Shown one piece after another: positions 26,699-36,899 of a DNA stretch of 64,000 bases. The stretch is from Arctic95D-9 sp035967665 (GTDB lineage Bacteria > Verrucomicrobiota > Verrucomicrobiia > Verrucomicrobiales > DEV007), in NCBI GenBank assembly GCA_035967665.1, contig JAYWLB010000076.1:1-64000 (forward strand). The letters run 5' to 3'. Under the pieces are notes generated by a model. It worked only from the letters and a program-made list of their open reading frames with translations, was not told the DNA's origin and did no database searches. The translations under genes and the position numbers were made by a program. How positions within the stretch are numbered: position 1 is the stretch's first letter; each line of letters starts with the position of its first letter.

Positions 26699-28266
26699 AC
26701 CCCCGAGTGATGGTATTCGCTGCTCAAGTGGGCGCAGAATTCAAAGAGATCCGGACGCCGGTCTGATACCGGCGTGACAGATCCGCTTGCCCGTGATCGA
26801 TAGAGATCGGTAATATTGAGATCCGTGACGAGTAGCGTTTCAATGTTGGCATCAGACTCCGCCTGTATCCCGTCGCGGGCAAATTCGAAATCAGAGGGAG
26901 TAAATACGGCTGCTTTTCCGTAGTGAATATCCATGGCGGGCACATCGGGCAGGTTCCCCACCACACCGGCGGTCGCGACATAGATCTGATTCTCGATCGC
27001 TCTAGCAGCCGCACATGTCGTGACTCTCAAATAGCCCTGACGGTTGTCCGTGCAATAGGGCACCAGTAACAACTCAACCCCCTGATCAGCGAGATAGCGG
27101 GCGGCCTCGGGAAACTCAACATCGTAACAGATGAGAACCCCTATCCTGACTTTCGGAGTTTGAATAACAATAAGCGAATCACCGCCCGTAATCCCCCACC
27201 ACGTCTTCTCACTGGGCGTGATATGCAGCTTGGGCTGACTGAGATAAGTGCCATCGGGACGGAAGATCATCGATACGTTTTCGAGAGTTCCATCCTCCAT
27301 GGCGACGGGGTGAGAGCCCGCTATCAGGTAAATCCCCTGCTCTTTCGAAAGCGATCCCATCAAAGCAACAAACTTATCAGTGAACTCTGACAAACGCCTG
27401 ATCCCCTCTCTCGACCCCATCGGCTTCAGCGCGGAAAGCAGCTGCACAGAAAAGAACTCCGGGAAAAGAACGAAATCCGCACCGTAGTCTTCTCCCGCCG
27501 TTTCCGCGAAATAGCGAACCTGAGCAGCAAACTCATCAAAGTCAGCAATCCGGCGCATCTGATACTGAACACAGGCGACACGGACATTTCGTTCCTCGTC
27601 AGGATCAACCTGATAATCGACGTTGAGCCATTCGATGAGAGAAGCATGATTGCAGCTCCTCGGATCGCGAATGTAGTTCTCCATGATCCCGCGAACCACA
27701 AACCCTTCGCGAAGCTGAAATCCGAGAACAGGATCGGCAATTTCACCGGCCTTGACCTGCTGCACATATTCCTCGGGAGTGAGCTTGTCACGATACTCCG
27801 AGTATCGCCAGAGACGTCCCCCTCCGAGAATGCGACGCAAATTGAGTCTCCGACAAAGATCTCTGCGAACTTGATAGAGGATACGTCCGATCCCCTTCCC
27901 CTGGCAGTCAGGATCAACATACACATCCGCTCCATAAAGTGTGTCGCCCTGAGGATCGTGATTGTAAAAGTAACCGTCGTCTGTGACACCGTAGTAGGTA
28001 TGGTGTCGCAACGGGTTTTGCCCCAGATCGACAATGAGACTCGATGCCACGCCAACTATGAGTCCATCAACAACCGCTACAATCTGTCCCTCGGGAAAAT
28101 GTTCGAGGTGGCTCAATAATTGATCCTCCCGCCAGGCTTCATCCGACTCCATCATCGACGGAAACGATTTCCGGTGCAGCTCGATCATTCTCGGAATATC
28201 CGATTCGAGGACATTGCGAATTTCCACCTCTCCGGAGGGAGTCTCAAAGGTTTGCGAGTCGATCAT
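26665..28266 (-). CDS. GNAT acetyltransferase fused to a nitrilase-superfamily amidohydrolase
   Basis: This is a 533-residue, two-domain protein like B. subtilis YhcX. Residues about 10-200 are a GNAT domain with the acyl-CoA loop CQGKGIGRILY. Residues about 225-500 are a nitrilase/carbon-nitrogen hydrolase with its full triad: Glu in LFPEFFS, Lys in QPKLHITPSEK and Cys in VLICYDVEFPE. Such fusions are thought to work on small amides; the exact substrate is not known. The ATG start is at 28266. The tail is acidic (SSEEDE). Confidence 0.87.
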   Translation of the reverse strand: MIDSQTFETPSGEVEIRNVLESDIPRMIELHRKSFPSMMESDEAWREDQLLSHLEHFPEGQIVAVVDGLIVGVASSLIVDLGQNPLRHHTYYGVTDDGYFYNHDPQGDTLYGADVYVDPDCQGKGIGRILYQVRRDLCRRLNLRRILGGGRLWRYSEYRDKLTPEEYVQQVKAGEIADPVLGFQLREGFVVRGIMENYIRDPRSCNHASLIEWLNVDYQVDPDEERNVRVACVQYQMRRIADFDEFAAQVRYFAETAGEDYGADFVLFPEFFSVQLLSALKPMGSREGIRRLSEFTDKFVALMGSLSKEQGIYLIAGSHPVAMEDGTLENVSMIFRPDGTYLSQPKLHITPSEKTWWGITGGDSLIVIQTPKVRIGVLICYDVEFPEAARYLADQGVELLLVPYCTDNRQGYLRVTTCAAARAIENQIYVATAGVVGNLPDVPAMDIHYGKAAVFTPSDFEFARDGIQAESDANIETLLVTDLNITDLYRSRASGSVTPVSDRRPDLFEFCAHLSSEYHHSGVQEATSSEEDE

Positions 28267-28342
28267 AATATCGGTTACCGTGATTCAATTGCCACTGAAC
28301 TGCAATGGGCAGAGTCGATTGCAGAGAAAAACCTTTCCGGGC

Positions 28343-30142
28343 TCAAAATGGCCAAAACAACGGGATTAACAAAGTAGCGGCAACCCAGAGAACCAGATTC
28401 AGGGGAATTCCTATTTTGAGGAAATCACCGAACTTGTAACCGCCCGCCCCGTAGACATAGGTGTTAGTCTGGTATCCGATCGGAGTCACAAAACTGGCGC
28501 TCGCACCGAACATTACCGCCACAATAAAAGGTCTCGGATCGACGTTCATCGAAGCGGCAATGGCAATCACAATCGGCGTCAGTAAAATGGCGACAGCGTT
28601 ATTCGTCACCAGCTCGGTTAAGACAGAAGCGAGAAGGTAGATCGCCGCCAGAATTGCAATGGGACCAAATACGGCGAACAGCGCCACGACCTGTTTGGCG
28701 AGCAGTTCCGCGCCCCCTGTTTTCTCCATCGCGAGACCAATTGCCAACATTCCGTAGATAAGAAAAAGGATGCTCCATTCGATACTCTTGTAGGCTTCCT
28801 TTGCATCAACGCACCGGGTCAATATCGCGACAACCGCGCCGATCAGCGCAGCATTCATAATCGTCATGACTTCAAATGCGGAACAGAGAACGACCGCGAG
28901 GAGAATGGAGATAGCGATGTAGACTTTCGATTTTTTGGGAGCCTTAACGGTAAGTTCGTTGAGACTCAGGAAATCTTCACGGCTTTGCAATCTTACCAGG
29001 TTTTCAACAGGCCCCTCGATTAAAAGAGTGTCACCGAATTGAAGGCGGGTATCCTGAAATCCATCATTCATGCTGTCTCCCTTTCGATGCAGGGCAGCGA
29101 CAATGACTCCGTAATTTCTCCGGAGGTTCGACTCACGGATCGTGGATCCCAGCAAAGAACTGTGGTTGCCTATAATGGCCTCAACCGTTTTCACCTCGAC
29201 TCCTTTGACCGCAGTATCGCCTTCTTTGCCAACCGTTTCGTGAACCTTACAAAGCCCTTTCTCCTCGTTGATCATCGCAAGCTGCTTCGAGGTCGCACGG
29301 AAAAGAAGGACGTCACCCGGTTCTATGACAATCGCATCGAGGGGAATCTCGCTCACGGGTATACCCTGACGAATCACCTCATAGACCATTAGGCGCCTCC
29401 CCGTTGAGAACATGGGATGCCCCATCAGTCGCTCCCCGATCAACGGGGAATCGTCTTTAACCCTCACCCCACTCTGAAAACGCCTCGTATCCTCCGCGTC
29501 AAGAAGACTGCTCACGGTGTCCCGCGAAGGCAGAAGCCGATTCCCGAAAAAATAGAGATAACCAAATCCAATGATCGCGTAGACCACCCCCAACCTGCTG
29601 ATCTCAAAGATGCCGAACGGCGGTTGCCCGGCCTCCTTCGCCACGCCGGCAACCAGCAGATTGGTCGATGTCCCCAGAAGGGTCATGGTGCCGCCAAGTA
29701 TACTGAGAAAGGACAGTGGAATGAGCAGTTTGCTGGCTTTCAAACCTGAAGTTCTCGAAAAAGCCATGATCACTGGCAGAAACACAACCACAACCGGAGT
29801 ATTGTTCAAAAACGCCGATAATGGCATCACAATCAATGCGACAATGACGATTGCGCGAGACATCGAGTTACCTGCCCACTTGCCGAATTTCACAGCAATC
29901 GCGTCGATCGCCCCCGTCCGCACGAGCGCCTCACTGAGGACGAACATTGCCCCGATCGTAATTGGTGCGGCATTGCTGAAGACCGACTTCACGTCCTCTT
30001 CCACCAGGACCCCGGCGACAATCAAGAGGCTCATTCCACCGAGTGCAGCCAGCTCAGACGAGACCCACTCCTTCACCAGAAAGGCAAAGACAATGCCGAG
30101 CACCGCAAAAGTGAAGATGAGCTGAAAAGTATCTGAAGTCAT
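28343..30142 (-). CDS. SLC13/DASS-family transporter with two TrkA-C domains
   Basis: The 599-residue membrane protein has about eleven helices in two halves. Between them lie two cytoplasmic TrkA_C (RCK-C) domains, about residues 205-280 and 300-385, each with the motif of a regulatory domain (PGDVLLFRA and FGDTLLIEGP). The helical hairpins contain the SLC13 motifs NNTPVVVVFLP and VTNNAVAILLTP. Members move sulfate, di- or tricarboxylates or other anions with Na+. The anion is not predictable; sulfate is plausible, and sulfate carriers can also move selenate. Confidence 0.85.
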   Translation of the reverse strand: MTSDTFQLIFTFAVLGIVFAFLVKEWVSSELAALGGMSLLIVAGVLVEEDVKSVFSNAAPITIGAMFVLSEALVRTGAIDAIAVKFGKWAGNSMSRAIVIVALIVMPLSAFLNNTPVVVVFLPVIMAFSRTSGLKASKLLIPLSFLSILGGTMTLLGTSTNLLVAGVAKEAGQPPFGIFEISRLGVVYAIIGFGYLYFFGNRLLPSRDTVSSLLDAEDTRRFQSGVRVKDDSPLIGERLMGHPMFSTGRRLMVYEVIRQGIPVSEIPLDAIVIEPGDVLLFRATSKQLAMINEEKGLCKVHETVGKEGDTAVKGVEVKTVEAIIGNHSSLLGSTIRESNLRRNYGVIVAALHRKGDSMNDGFQDTRLQFGDTLLIEGPVENLVRLQSREDFLSLNELTVKAPKKSKVYIAISILLAVVLCSAFEVMTIMNAALIGAVVAILTRCVDAKEAYKSIEWSILFLIYGMLAIGLAMEKTGGAELLAKQVVALFAVFGPIAILAAIYLLASVLTELVTNNAVAILLTPIVIAIAASMNVDPRPFIVAVMFGASASFVTPIGYQTNTYVYGAGGYKFGDFLKIGIPLNLVLWVAATLLIPLFWPF

Positions 30143-30590
30143 TTGAGCAACACGCCTTAAAACCGGGCACAGAGGTCCCGAATAAAACTCTCCTCCAACT
30201 CAAAAAAATGAGAAGCAAATTCGGTCATCGCCTTGATTTTTTTCAACGGCAAAATGCACGATGCTGCCTTGCCGATTGACGCAAATGCCGCGCATTTTTC
30301 AAACAGATGCAATACGGGGATGGGCAGCAAATGTATTGGAGTGAGGAGAGGAGATCCATAAATAAAGGCAAGGTTCTTTCAACAGCTCGTCGCGTATCAG
30401 GAAACCCCGTTTCCGATTCGCCATTGCAATGACTCCCCCTCCGGAATTTACGCACGGGAACACGGAGACGCTCCCGCTCCGGCGCCGCCCTCATCGATGA
30501 GATAACCAACGCACAAAAGTCGGCCGCTTCTGAGGTTCGTAAGCCCACCGGGCCTGAAGGCACTCCTTTGCCCCCCGACGCTGCCGCCTC
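30143..30590. other. 448-bp intergenic region without a supported gene
   Basis: This holds the promoter side of the SLC13 gene and the 3' side of the DUF3472-like gene. A 106-codon - strand frame (30243-30563) has no recognisable domain, ribosome site or signal and looks spurious. No clear terminator or RNA gene was seen. Confidence 0.4.
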
Positions 30591-32660
30591 TCAACGGCGC
30601 GCGTCAATGTATGCCCGGTCATCTTCCGAGAGAGACTCCACGGACACTGTTCCCTTTTTCCCGTCGGACTTTCGCTCGATTTGAATGCTGTCTCCAACGA
30701 TTCGCAGCAGTCGCCCTTCAACCGCCTGCTCGCCGGCCGCTTCGCTGATACGGTAACGCCAGAGCCTGAAGTCCCCGTCCTCTACCATCATACTCGATGC
30801 GGCGGGTTCGATCGATGCATTGGCTTCAGGCGGCACAGCCTGAGGAGAACGCTGAACCGGCTTGGCTCCACTTTTTGTGGTCGTGAAAGAGAGCGTTTCC
30901 GCGGTCCAGACACGGCTGACATTGTTCGCAGCGAGCACGCGGCAGAAATAAGTGGTTTCCGGCTTTAACCCTGCCAATTCAACGGTATTCACGCCCTCCC
31001 TGATCGACTCAATCTCAACTGAATTCTCCCACGCCTGATTGTTCACCGTTTGACTGAGTGATGAATTCTTCTCAGTTCCGTGCAGCTCTCTCGGTGCGAA
31101 TGTCAGGGCGTCTCTGGATCCAAAATAAACAGTCCCCGATCTCAACCCGCCAATCGACGACAAATCCATCTCAATTCGCGCGCGGTCTGATCCAACCTCG
31201 GTCACCCGAATTCCACGAAATTCGATGGGCATTCTGAATAGATTTTCAGTACTCCCGCTGGTGAGAAAACAGGGAAGTTCTTCCGCTCCTCCCGGAGCGA
31301 CAAGTGAGTCCCTGTGGCGATAGAGGCGAATTCCCCCGCACCCCATCGCGTATTCCCCGTCTTCCGTCGTAAACCAACTCTTGTTCACCGCCTCGTCACC
31401 GGAACTACCCGAACCGCCAGGCAAATACCGATCGAGGGGCACCCACTTTCCATTGTCGTAAGACCAGCCACGACGGCGCACTTCACGATAGATGTCCCCG
31501 CTCCGCTCCACCTGTGGCGGGCCCGGAACTTCACAAAATGAACCGAGCTTGAGATGATCCACTGATTTGCCACCGTGCCACTTTTTCCCCGCTCCATAAA
31601 ATTTCCAGGCCCCTGTGGGATGATCAAAATAATAACCATAGTAGCTGTCATACTCTTCTCCGGGAACGAGCCGCAGCGCCTGCACCACAAGTTCGGGCCG
31701 GTCAGGCATGGGCACCCACCCTCGCGGCTTAACTCCCGATCCTTCATGGCCGAAGCCACTGAACTCACCATGCGGCGACCCGACTCCCAGCAAGTGGGGC
31801 ATCATCTTCAAATCGGATTCAGCGCCATCCTTCCCCCACATTGAAAAATTAAACGATCCATTACTTCGCCTGTCGTCGTCGAAGGAAGTTCCGTAATAAC
31901 CGAAAGGAGTCGTGATCGGTGAATAGCTCGAGATACGGGCCATGCTCCGGGTCGTAAAAACCAGCAGGGTCGAATTCGGGACCTTTGAAGTGTCGTAGCT
32001 TCCGTGAGCCGCGGCAGGTCGCCAACGGACGCGAAGGAGATCGGCCCCTTCAATCGCCGGACCGAATACATCGATACGGTGAAGTTGGCCTATCCCGTTT
32101 TTGTTCGCGGTGCCGGAACCTCCGAGGGAAATCATATACTCCCCGGGCCCGGCGACATCAAAAACGAGATTCCACGGCTGCGGGGACAACTCGTCTGAAG
32201 CGACCGGTGTAACCACCTTACCGGTCCCTGCAAAATTCACTTCAACATCACCGACGTTCCCGCCACTGGCGAGATGAACATTAAACCGGACAAGTCCCGC
32301 CCTCTTTATCAAAAGATGCCAACGCACCGTTCCCTCCCCCGATTTCCAGTCGAGATACTTATAGTTTGGTACGATGAGCTCATCGTCGCCGACCTTTGGA
32401 AGGTCTGACTCCCCTTTCGCCTGACAGGTTCCCTTTGTAAAAAAGCCATTACTTGCCGTGAGGATCAACTTCCCCCCGGTCTCACCCTGACCGAGGTACG
32501 AATACTCACGGCCACTGTCGTCCACCCCGCCGGGAACCGCTTCCGGGGCATTCCTGAGCTGACCGAATCCATCCGGGGCTTCATCGGCAGCGAGACCGGC
32601 TAAAAATAAGACGGCGCACAGGAAGACAGAAAACGGTGAGCATCTTTTCAAAGCCATCAT
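30591..32660 (-). CDS. secreted DUF3472-like / fibronectin-III-like protein with C-terminal SHD1 domain
   Basis: The 689-residue protein starts with a signal peptide (FSVFLCAVLFLAGLAADE). The middle carries a region resembling DUF3472 (PFGYYGTSFDDDRRSNGSF, about 265-283, and a GYYFDHPTGAWKFYG strand), preceded by a beta-rich sugar-binding-like part. A fibronectin-III-like segment follows (VELAGLKPETTYFCRVLAANN). The tail, EGRLLRIVGDSIQI to LSEDDRAYID, is an SHD1-like domain, common in Verrucomicrobiota and Planctomycetota. An extracellular carbohydrate role is a guess. Two adjacent ATGs can serve as start. Confidence 0.7.
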   Translation of the reverse strand: MMALKRCSPFSVFLCAVLFLAGLAADEAPDGFGQLRNAPEAVPGGVDDSGREYSYLGQGETGGKLILTASNGFFTKGTCQAKGESDLPKVGDDELIVPNYKYLDWKSGEGTVRWHLLIKRAGLVRFNVHLASGGNVGDVEVNFAGTGKVVTPVASDELSPQPWNLVFDVAGPGEYMISLGGSGTANKNGIGQLHRIDVFGPAIEGADLLRVRWRPAAAHGSYDTSKVPNSTLLVFTTRSMARISSYSPITTPFGYYGTSFDDDRRSNGSFNFSMWGKDGAESDLKMMPHLLGVGSPHGEFSGFGHEGSGVKPRGWVPMPDRPELVVQALRLVPGEEYDSYYGYYFDHPTGAWKFYGAGKKWHGGKSVDHLKLGSFCEVPGPPQVERSGDIYREVRRRGWSYDNGKWVPLDRYLPGGSGSSGDEAVNKSWFTTEDGEYAMGCGGIRLYRHRDSLVAPGGAEELPCFLTSGSTENLFRMPIEFRGIRVTEVGSDRARIEMDLSSIGGLRSGTVYFGSRDALTFAPRELHGTEKNSSLSQTVNNQAWENSVEIESIREGVNTVELAGLKPETTYFCRVLAANNVSRVWTAETLSFTTTKSGAKPVQRSPQAVPPEANASIEPAASSMMVEDGDFRLWRYRISEAAGEQAVEGRLLRIVGDSIQIERKSDGKKGTVSVESLSEDDRAYIDARR

Positions 32661-32715
32661 TTCAGTTCGCGATCATGGGAGCCGGACAGTTTTAAGGCGA
32701 GCTAATTATCAAGAG

Positions 32716-32726
32716 CCCCCCCCCCC
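32716..32726. repeat. C11 homopolymer in a divergent promoter region
   Basis: Eleven consecutive C lie in the 175-bp gap between the DUF3472-like gene (-) and the first DUF1552 gene (+). The length is enough for slippage during replication or for sequencing error. Confidence 0.6.
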
Positions 32727-32835
32727 TTTGATTGCCATCAATTCCACTTCGATGGAAAGTTGTTCAAAATAAAAATTACGTTAAAACGTCTTCCCGGTTT
32801 CCTTGCAGTTTTCCGTGAACAGCCGATGATAAAGG

Positions 32836-34119
32836 ATGGCTACACCCATAAATCGACGTCGTTTCGTCTTAAAATCGATCGGAGCAACTCTTGCTCTGCC
32901 CGGAATGCCCTCGCTTCTTGCGAAGACGGCTGACAGCACTGCTGCAATTCAGGCAACAAAAGGTGCCGGTATCGGAGCAAAACGTTTTGTCGCGGTGGGA
33001 AACCTTCTGGGCTTTCAGCAAAAAGACTTTTTCCCTGAAACGACCGGGAAAGATTACGAATCCACCACCCTGCTCAAACCGCTTGAGGCGAACCGTGGGC
33101 ACATGACAGTGTATCGCGGTCTCGACCATGGTGTGAGAGGCGGCCACTTTGCTGTTCATTCCTTTCTTTCAGGTGTATTGAACTCCGAGGCTCAAAACCG
33201 ACCTGATGGCAACGTTACGATCGATCAATACATCGCTGATGAAGTGGGTGTTGAAACACGTTTCCCCTCATTAACAGTTGGTTCTGAAGGCGGTATCCAC
33301 GGCGGATGCCAGATTGCATGGACAAAATCCGGCGTTCGAGTGCCACCTATCACCGGACCTGCAGAGCTCTTTCAGAAGCTCTTTGTCAACGACTCGGAAG
33401 CACGTCGGGTCCGTCGTATTCAAGAAAACAAAATTCAGGCCTCCATCCTCGATACCGTTCTCGAAGATGCCAACCGCCTCTCAAAACAGGTCAACAGTGA
33501 GGATAAAGACAAACTCGACGAATACTTCACTTCCATCAGAGATGTGGAGAAGCGTCTCGAGCTCAGAAAGCGCTGGACGAGCCATCCGAAACCGGATGCC
33601 CCTTTCGAGCAGCCGGCCGATGCCAATACCGTAGACGATCTTCCAATGCTCTACGAACTGATCGCGCTCGCACTCCAGACCGATTCAACCCGGGTCGCAA
33701 CCCTGGAAATTGGAGGAAGCTTTCTCCCCCAGAACCTCGGAATCGAAAAATCCTATCACGGGCTTTCCCACCACGGAAACGATCCCGAGGCAATTGCGCA
33801 CCTCATCACACTGGAGGAATATCAGATTGCCCAGTTCGGTAAGTTCCTCACCCGCCTTTCACGGACTTCGGATGGCGATCAATCACTTCTCGACTCAACA
33901 TCTGTTGTCTTCGGCAGTGGAATGGGCAATGCCTCTTCCCACAAGAACTCCGACCTCCCCATCATTCTCGCGGGTGGTGGCTACCGGCACGGTGAGTTCA
34001 AGAAGGTCGCCTCTTCAGGTCCGAATAAAGTACCTCTTTCGAACCTCTTTCTCGATATTGCGCAGAATATGGGAGTCGAAGCGGAAGCATTCGGTCCCAG
34101 CACTGGAACCTTTTCCTAA
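32836..34119 (+). CDS. DUF1552 secreted protein, copy 1
   Basis: The 427-residue protein has a Tat-type signal (NRRRFVLKSIGATLALPG) and the DUF1552 fold through to the end, with the family-typical blocks GLDHGVRGGHFAVHSFLSG, HGLSHHGNDP and FGSGMGN. DUF1552 proteins are exported, of unknown function, and almost always paired with a DUF1587/DUF1592/DUF1588/DUF1585 cytochrome protein, as here (8-bp gap). The AAAGG before the ATG is unusually close for a ribosome site. Confidence 0.87.
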   Translation: MATPINRRRFVLKSIGATLALPGMPSLLAKTADSTAAIQATKGAGIGAKRFVAVGNLLGFQQKDFFPETTGKDYESTTLLKPLEANRGHMTVYRGLDHGVRGGHFAVHSFLSGVLNSEAQNRPDGNVTIDQYIADEVGVETRFPSLTVGSEGGIHGGCQIAWTKSGVRVPPITGPAELFQKLFVNDSEARRVRRIQENKIQASILDTVLEDANRLSKQVNSEDKDKLDEYFTSIRDVEKRLELRKRWTSHPKPDAPFEQPADANTVDDLPMLYELIALALQTDSTRVATLEIGGSFLPQNLGIEKSYHGLSHHGNDPEAIAHLITLEEYQIAQFGKFLTRLSRTSDGDQSLLDSTSVVFGSGMGNASSHKNSDLPIILAGGGYRHGEFKKVASSGPNKVPLSNLFLDIAQNMGVEAEAFGPSTGTFS

Positions 34120-34127
34120 CATCCCCC

Positions 34128-36623
34128 ATGGTGGAGTTAACTTACAGACGCACCCGGGGTGCCGTCGCAGTGGTGCTGTCGTTTTGTCTTCTTTGCCTAT
34201 CCGGCACAGCTCAGGACAAAGTCATCTCGCAATTCCTCGGCAAATACTGCCTCGAATGCCATGACACCGACGTTCAAAAAGCGGAACGCGAATTTGAAAG
34301 CTTTGCACTCCCCCTCAAAACAGAGAGCGAACTGATTTCCGCAAAAGAGATCATCGATCAGGTAACTCTCAAAGAGATGCCGCCGAAAAAAGCCGATCAA
34401 CCGGGCGATGAAGAGCGTCTTGAAGTCCTTCGCGCACTTCGAGATGGCGTGGCCTCCGCTCGCGGAAAAATCGAGAGCACCGGAGCACGTACCGTGATGC
34501 GACGCCTCTCCAACCGTGAATACGAGCAGACACTGGCGACTCTTTTTGATCGACGTGTCGACACTCTCGGACTGACCGCCGATTTCCCGAAAGAGAAAAC
34601 GAGTCACCATCTCGATACGATCGGAAATTCTCTGATTACTTCAGGATTCCTGCTCGATCAGTATTTTCAATCGGCTCACACCCTCGTCGAATCCCGACTC
34701 GGCAAACCGGAAATGGAGCCGAAGTCCTGGCACTTCAAAGATCACTTCATTCAATATGAAGAACTTACCGGCTCCCACAAGTCGGCGTTCAACTTCGAGT
34801 ATCTCTGTCTCTACGAACAGCCTAACACCGATACCAGACAAGGCGGATACGGTCATATCGAGGACTTTCTTGAAGGCGTTCCAGTCTCGGGAATCTACGA
34901 AATCAAAGCACTTGCCCAGGCAATGCATCGTGACACCCACTACGACCCCTCCATTTTCAAAATAGATTTCTCCGAGCCGTTTCAGCTCGCGGTTGTCCCC
35001 GGTGATGTTACCAAAGGGCACATCCACTACCCTCAGGCAATCGAGCCGATTCTCGCGACTGCGATAGCGCCTGACAAAGAGGCAAAATGGCTCACCTTCA
35101 AGGTGTGGCTTGAGGCGGGGCAAACACCCCGGTTCATTTTCCCGAACGGCCCCTATGAAAGCCGGGCCTCGGTGCTGAACGTAAACAAAAAATACAAAGA
35201 CGAGTTTTCCGGCAAGATTTCAGCTTCCGGTGTCTCACGCTCCCACATCCTGAAAGAGGGCGCGCTTCCGCATATTCGAATCGGCGAGATTAAGATCAAT
35301 GGTCCTCTCCCCGAGCCGGAGGGAAGCCGCGAAGAAATCGCCGTATTCGGAAAAAGCGGCTTTCAGGAGAAATCGGCGCTCGATCAGCTGTACGTCTTTG
35401 GCGAGAAGGCATTCCGACGCCCCCTCACAGATGTAGACCGCTCTCTGATTCGCAAAACGTTCGAGAAGCGCCGCGCCGAGGAAGCAACACCCCGCCAGGC
35501 GGCACTCGACACCATCAAGATGATTCTCTGCTCTCCGTCGTTTCTCTACCTCGCCGAAGTGACCGATGAAAAGGCCACCCGACTTGGTCCCTTCGACCTC
35601 GCCTCCCGTCTCTCTTATGCCCTGTGGTCATCACCTCCTGACCAAACGCTCTATGCAGCGGCCAAATCCGGTGACCTGACCAAGCCGGATGAACTGAAAA
35701 AACAGGTTGATCGGCTCATTAAAGACAAGCGAATCAATCGGTTTTCGGTCGATTTTCTGGAGAGCTGGCTCAATCTGAGAGATCTTGGGAACCAGCCTCC
35801 GGCACGGGAAACGAACCGCCTCTACTACTCAGAGAATCATCCGTATTCAATGAAGAAAGAGGCCCAGCTCTTTTTCCGCCACCTCCTTCAGAGCAACGGT
35901 CCCGTTACCGACTTCATCGACTCCGACTACACCTTTGTCGATAAAAGACTCGCCAACCTCTACAGCCTGCCGGAACGCGAAAAACTCACCCTCAAAGACG
36001 GCTTCCAGCGTGTCAGTCTCAAAGGAAACCGGCAACGCGGCGGCCTCCTCGGCATGGCCGGCGTCCTCACTGTAAGCGCCAATGGCGTCGAGACATCCCC
36101 TGTGACACGAGGCGTTTGGGTCTCGGAAAACATCCTCGGAATCAGCCCTCCTCCTCCGCCTGACGAAGTACCGGCAATTGACAGCGATGTCCGCGGTGCC
36201 ACGACAATTCGCGAACGCCTCGCGAAGCACAGCAGCGACAAAACCTGCGCCGAATGCCATCGCAAATTCGATCCTCTCGGATTCAGTCTTGAAACCTTTG
36301 ATCCTGTCGGAAAGTGGCGCTCCAACTATCCAAAACCGAATAGCAAGGCTCCGGCCCCGAAAATTGACTCGACCGGGGAATTCCCTTCGGGCGAAACTTA
36401 TGCCGAATTTAAAGAGTTCAAGCAGGTCCTGTTAGAGACCCGAAAGGACGTCTTTACCCGGAATCTGATCAGGCAGATTCTCAGTTATTCAACGGGGCGC
36501 CACATGGAACCCGTCGACGATTACATCATCGACGACATTCTTGCCTCCGTGAAAAAGGACAACTACGGCTTCCGAACACTCGTCATCGAATCGCTTACCA
36601 GCGACATTTTCCGGTCTCGATGA
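34128..36623 (+). CDS. DUF1587/DUF1592/DUF1588/DUF1585 secreted c-type cytochrome, copy 1
   Basis: The 831-residue protein has a signal peptide (VAVVLSFCLLCLSGTAQ) and a heme site CLECHD just after it (about 41-46). DUF1587 (MRRLSNREYEQTLATLF), DUF1592/DUF1595 (FLYLAEV to FLESWLNLRDL) and DUF1588, with a second CxxCH in CAECHRKFDPLGF, come next; DUF1585 ends the protein. The order matches the known family in Planctomycetota and Verrucomicrobiota. A redox role in the periplasm is implied by the heme sites; the reaction is unknown. It is partnered with the DUF1552 gene upstream. Confidence 0.87.
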   Translation: MVELTYRRTRGAVAVVLSFCLLCLSGTAQDKVISQFLGKYCLECHDTDVQKAEREFESFALPLKTESELISAKEIIDQVTLKEMPPKKADQPGDEERLEVLRALRDGVASARGKIESTGARTVMRRLSNREYEQTLATLFDRRVDTLGLTADFPKEKTSHHLDTIGNSLITSGFLLDQYFQSAHTLVESRLGKPEMEPKSWHFKDHFIQYEELTGSHKSAFNFEYLCLYEQPNTDTRQGGYGHIEDFLEGVPVSGIYEIKALAQAMHRDTHYDPSIFKIDFSEPFQLAVVPGDVTKGHIHYPQAIEPILATAIAPDKEAKWLTFKVWLEAGQTPRFIFPNGPYESRASVLNVNKKYKDEFSGKISASGVSRSHILKEGALPHIRIGEIKINGPLPEPEGSREEIAVFGKSGFQEKSALDQLYVFGEKAFRRPLTDVDRSLIRKTFEKRRAEEATPRQAALDTIKMILCSPSFLYLAEVTDEKATRLGPFDLASRLSYALWSSPPDQTLYAAAKSGDLTKPDELKKQVDRLIKDKRINRFSVDFLESWLNLRDLGNQPPARETNRLYYSENHPYSMKKEAQLFFRHLLQSNGPVTDFIDSDYTFVDKRLANLYSLPEREKLTLKDGFQRVSLKGNRQRGGLLGMAGVLTVSANGVETSPVTRGVWVSENILGISPPPPPDEVPAIDSDVRGATTIRERLAKHSSDKTCAECHRKFDPLGFSLETFDPVGKWRSNYPKPNSKAPAPKIDSTGEFPSGETYAEFKEFKQVLLETRKDVFTRNLIRQILSYSTGRHMEPVDDYIIDDILASVKKDNYGFRTLVIESLTSDIFRSR

Positions 36624-36637
36624 CGAGCATATTAAGC

Positions 36638-36823
36638 TTACCTGCGAGCCCGCTCCATAGCGCGCTTGTAGGCCGGCTTCACCGCTGTCTGACTGTCCTG
36701 ATGTCCCCGGTATCCATGACCCTGGTCCGTTTGACACGAACTCGTGACAAAGGCACTTGCACCAAGCAAAGCAATTGCAGCGAACGACGTCAGTAATTTT
36801 GAATGGTTCTTTTTCATATTCAT
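36638..36823 (-). CDS. small putative lipoprotein
   Basis: The protein is about 61 residues from the ATG at 36823 (or 36817). A lysine-rich start (MNMKKNHSK) is followed by a hydrophobic stretch and Cys in VTSSCQTD, which could be a lipobox, then a short polar, basic tail (KRAMERARR). It is divergent from the sulfatase gene. No homolog is recognised; the weak lipobox keeps confidence modest. Confidence 0.5.
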   Translation of the reverse strand: MNMKKNHSKLLTSFAAIALLGASAFVTSSCQTDQGHGYRGHQDSQTAVKPAYKRAMERARR

Positions 36824-36899
36824 AATCAAGCGCAACAATCCTGAAACCCTCACGAGAAAGAGTAAAGCAAATCTCACCGACTTTTACCCTACCCTGACA

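Noticed and set aside
15765..28342. Search for selC (tRNA-Sec) in and around the selenium cluster
   Set aside because: No gap contains a T-arm plus long acceptor stem; gaps are too short or lack the motif. It is presumably elsewhere.
30243..30563. 106-codon frame between the SLC13 and DUF3472-like genes
   Set aside because: No domain, signal or ribosome site and odd composition (many Arg and Cys).
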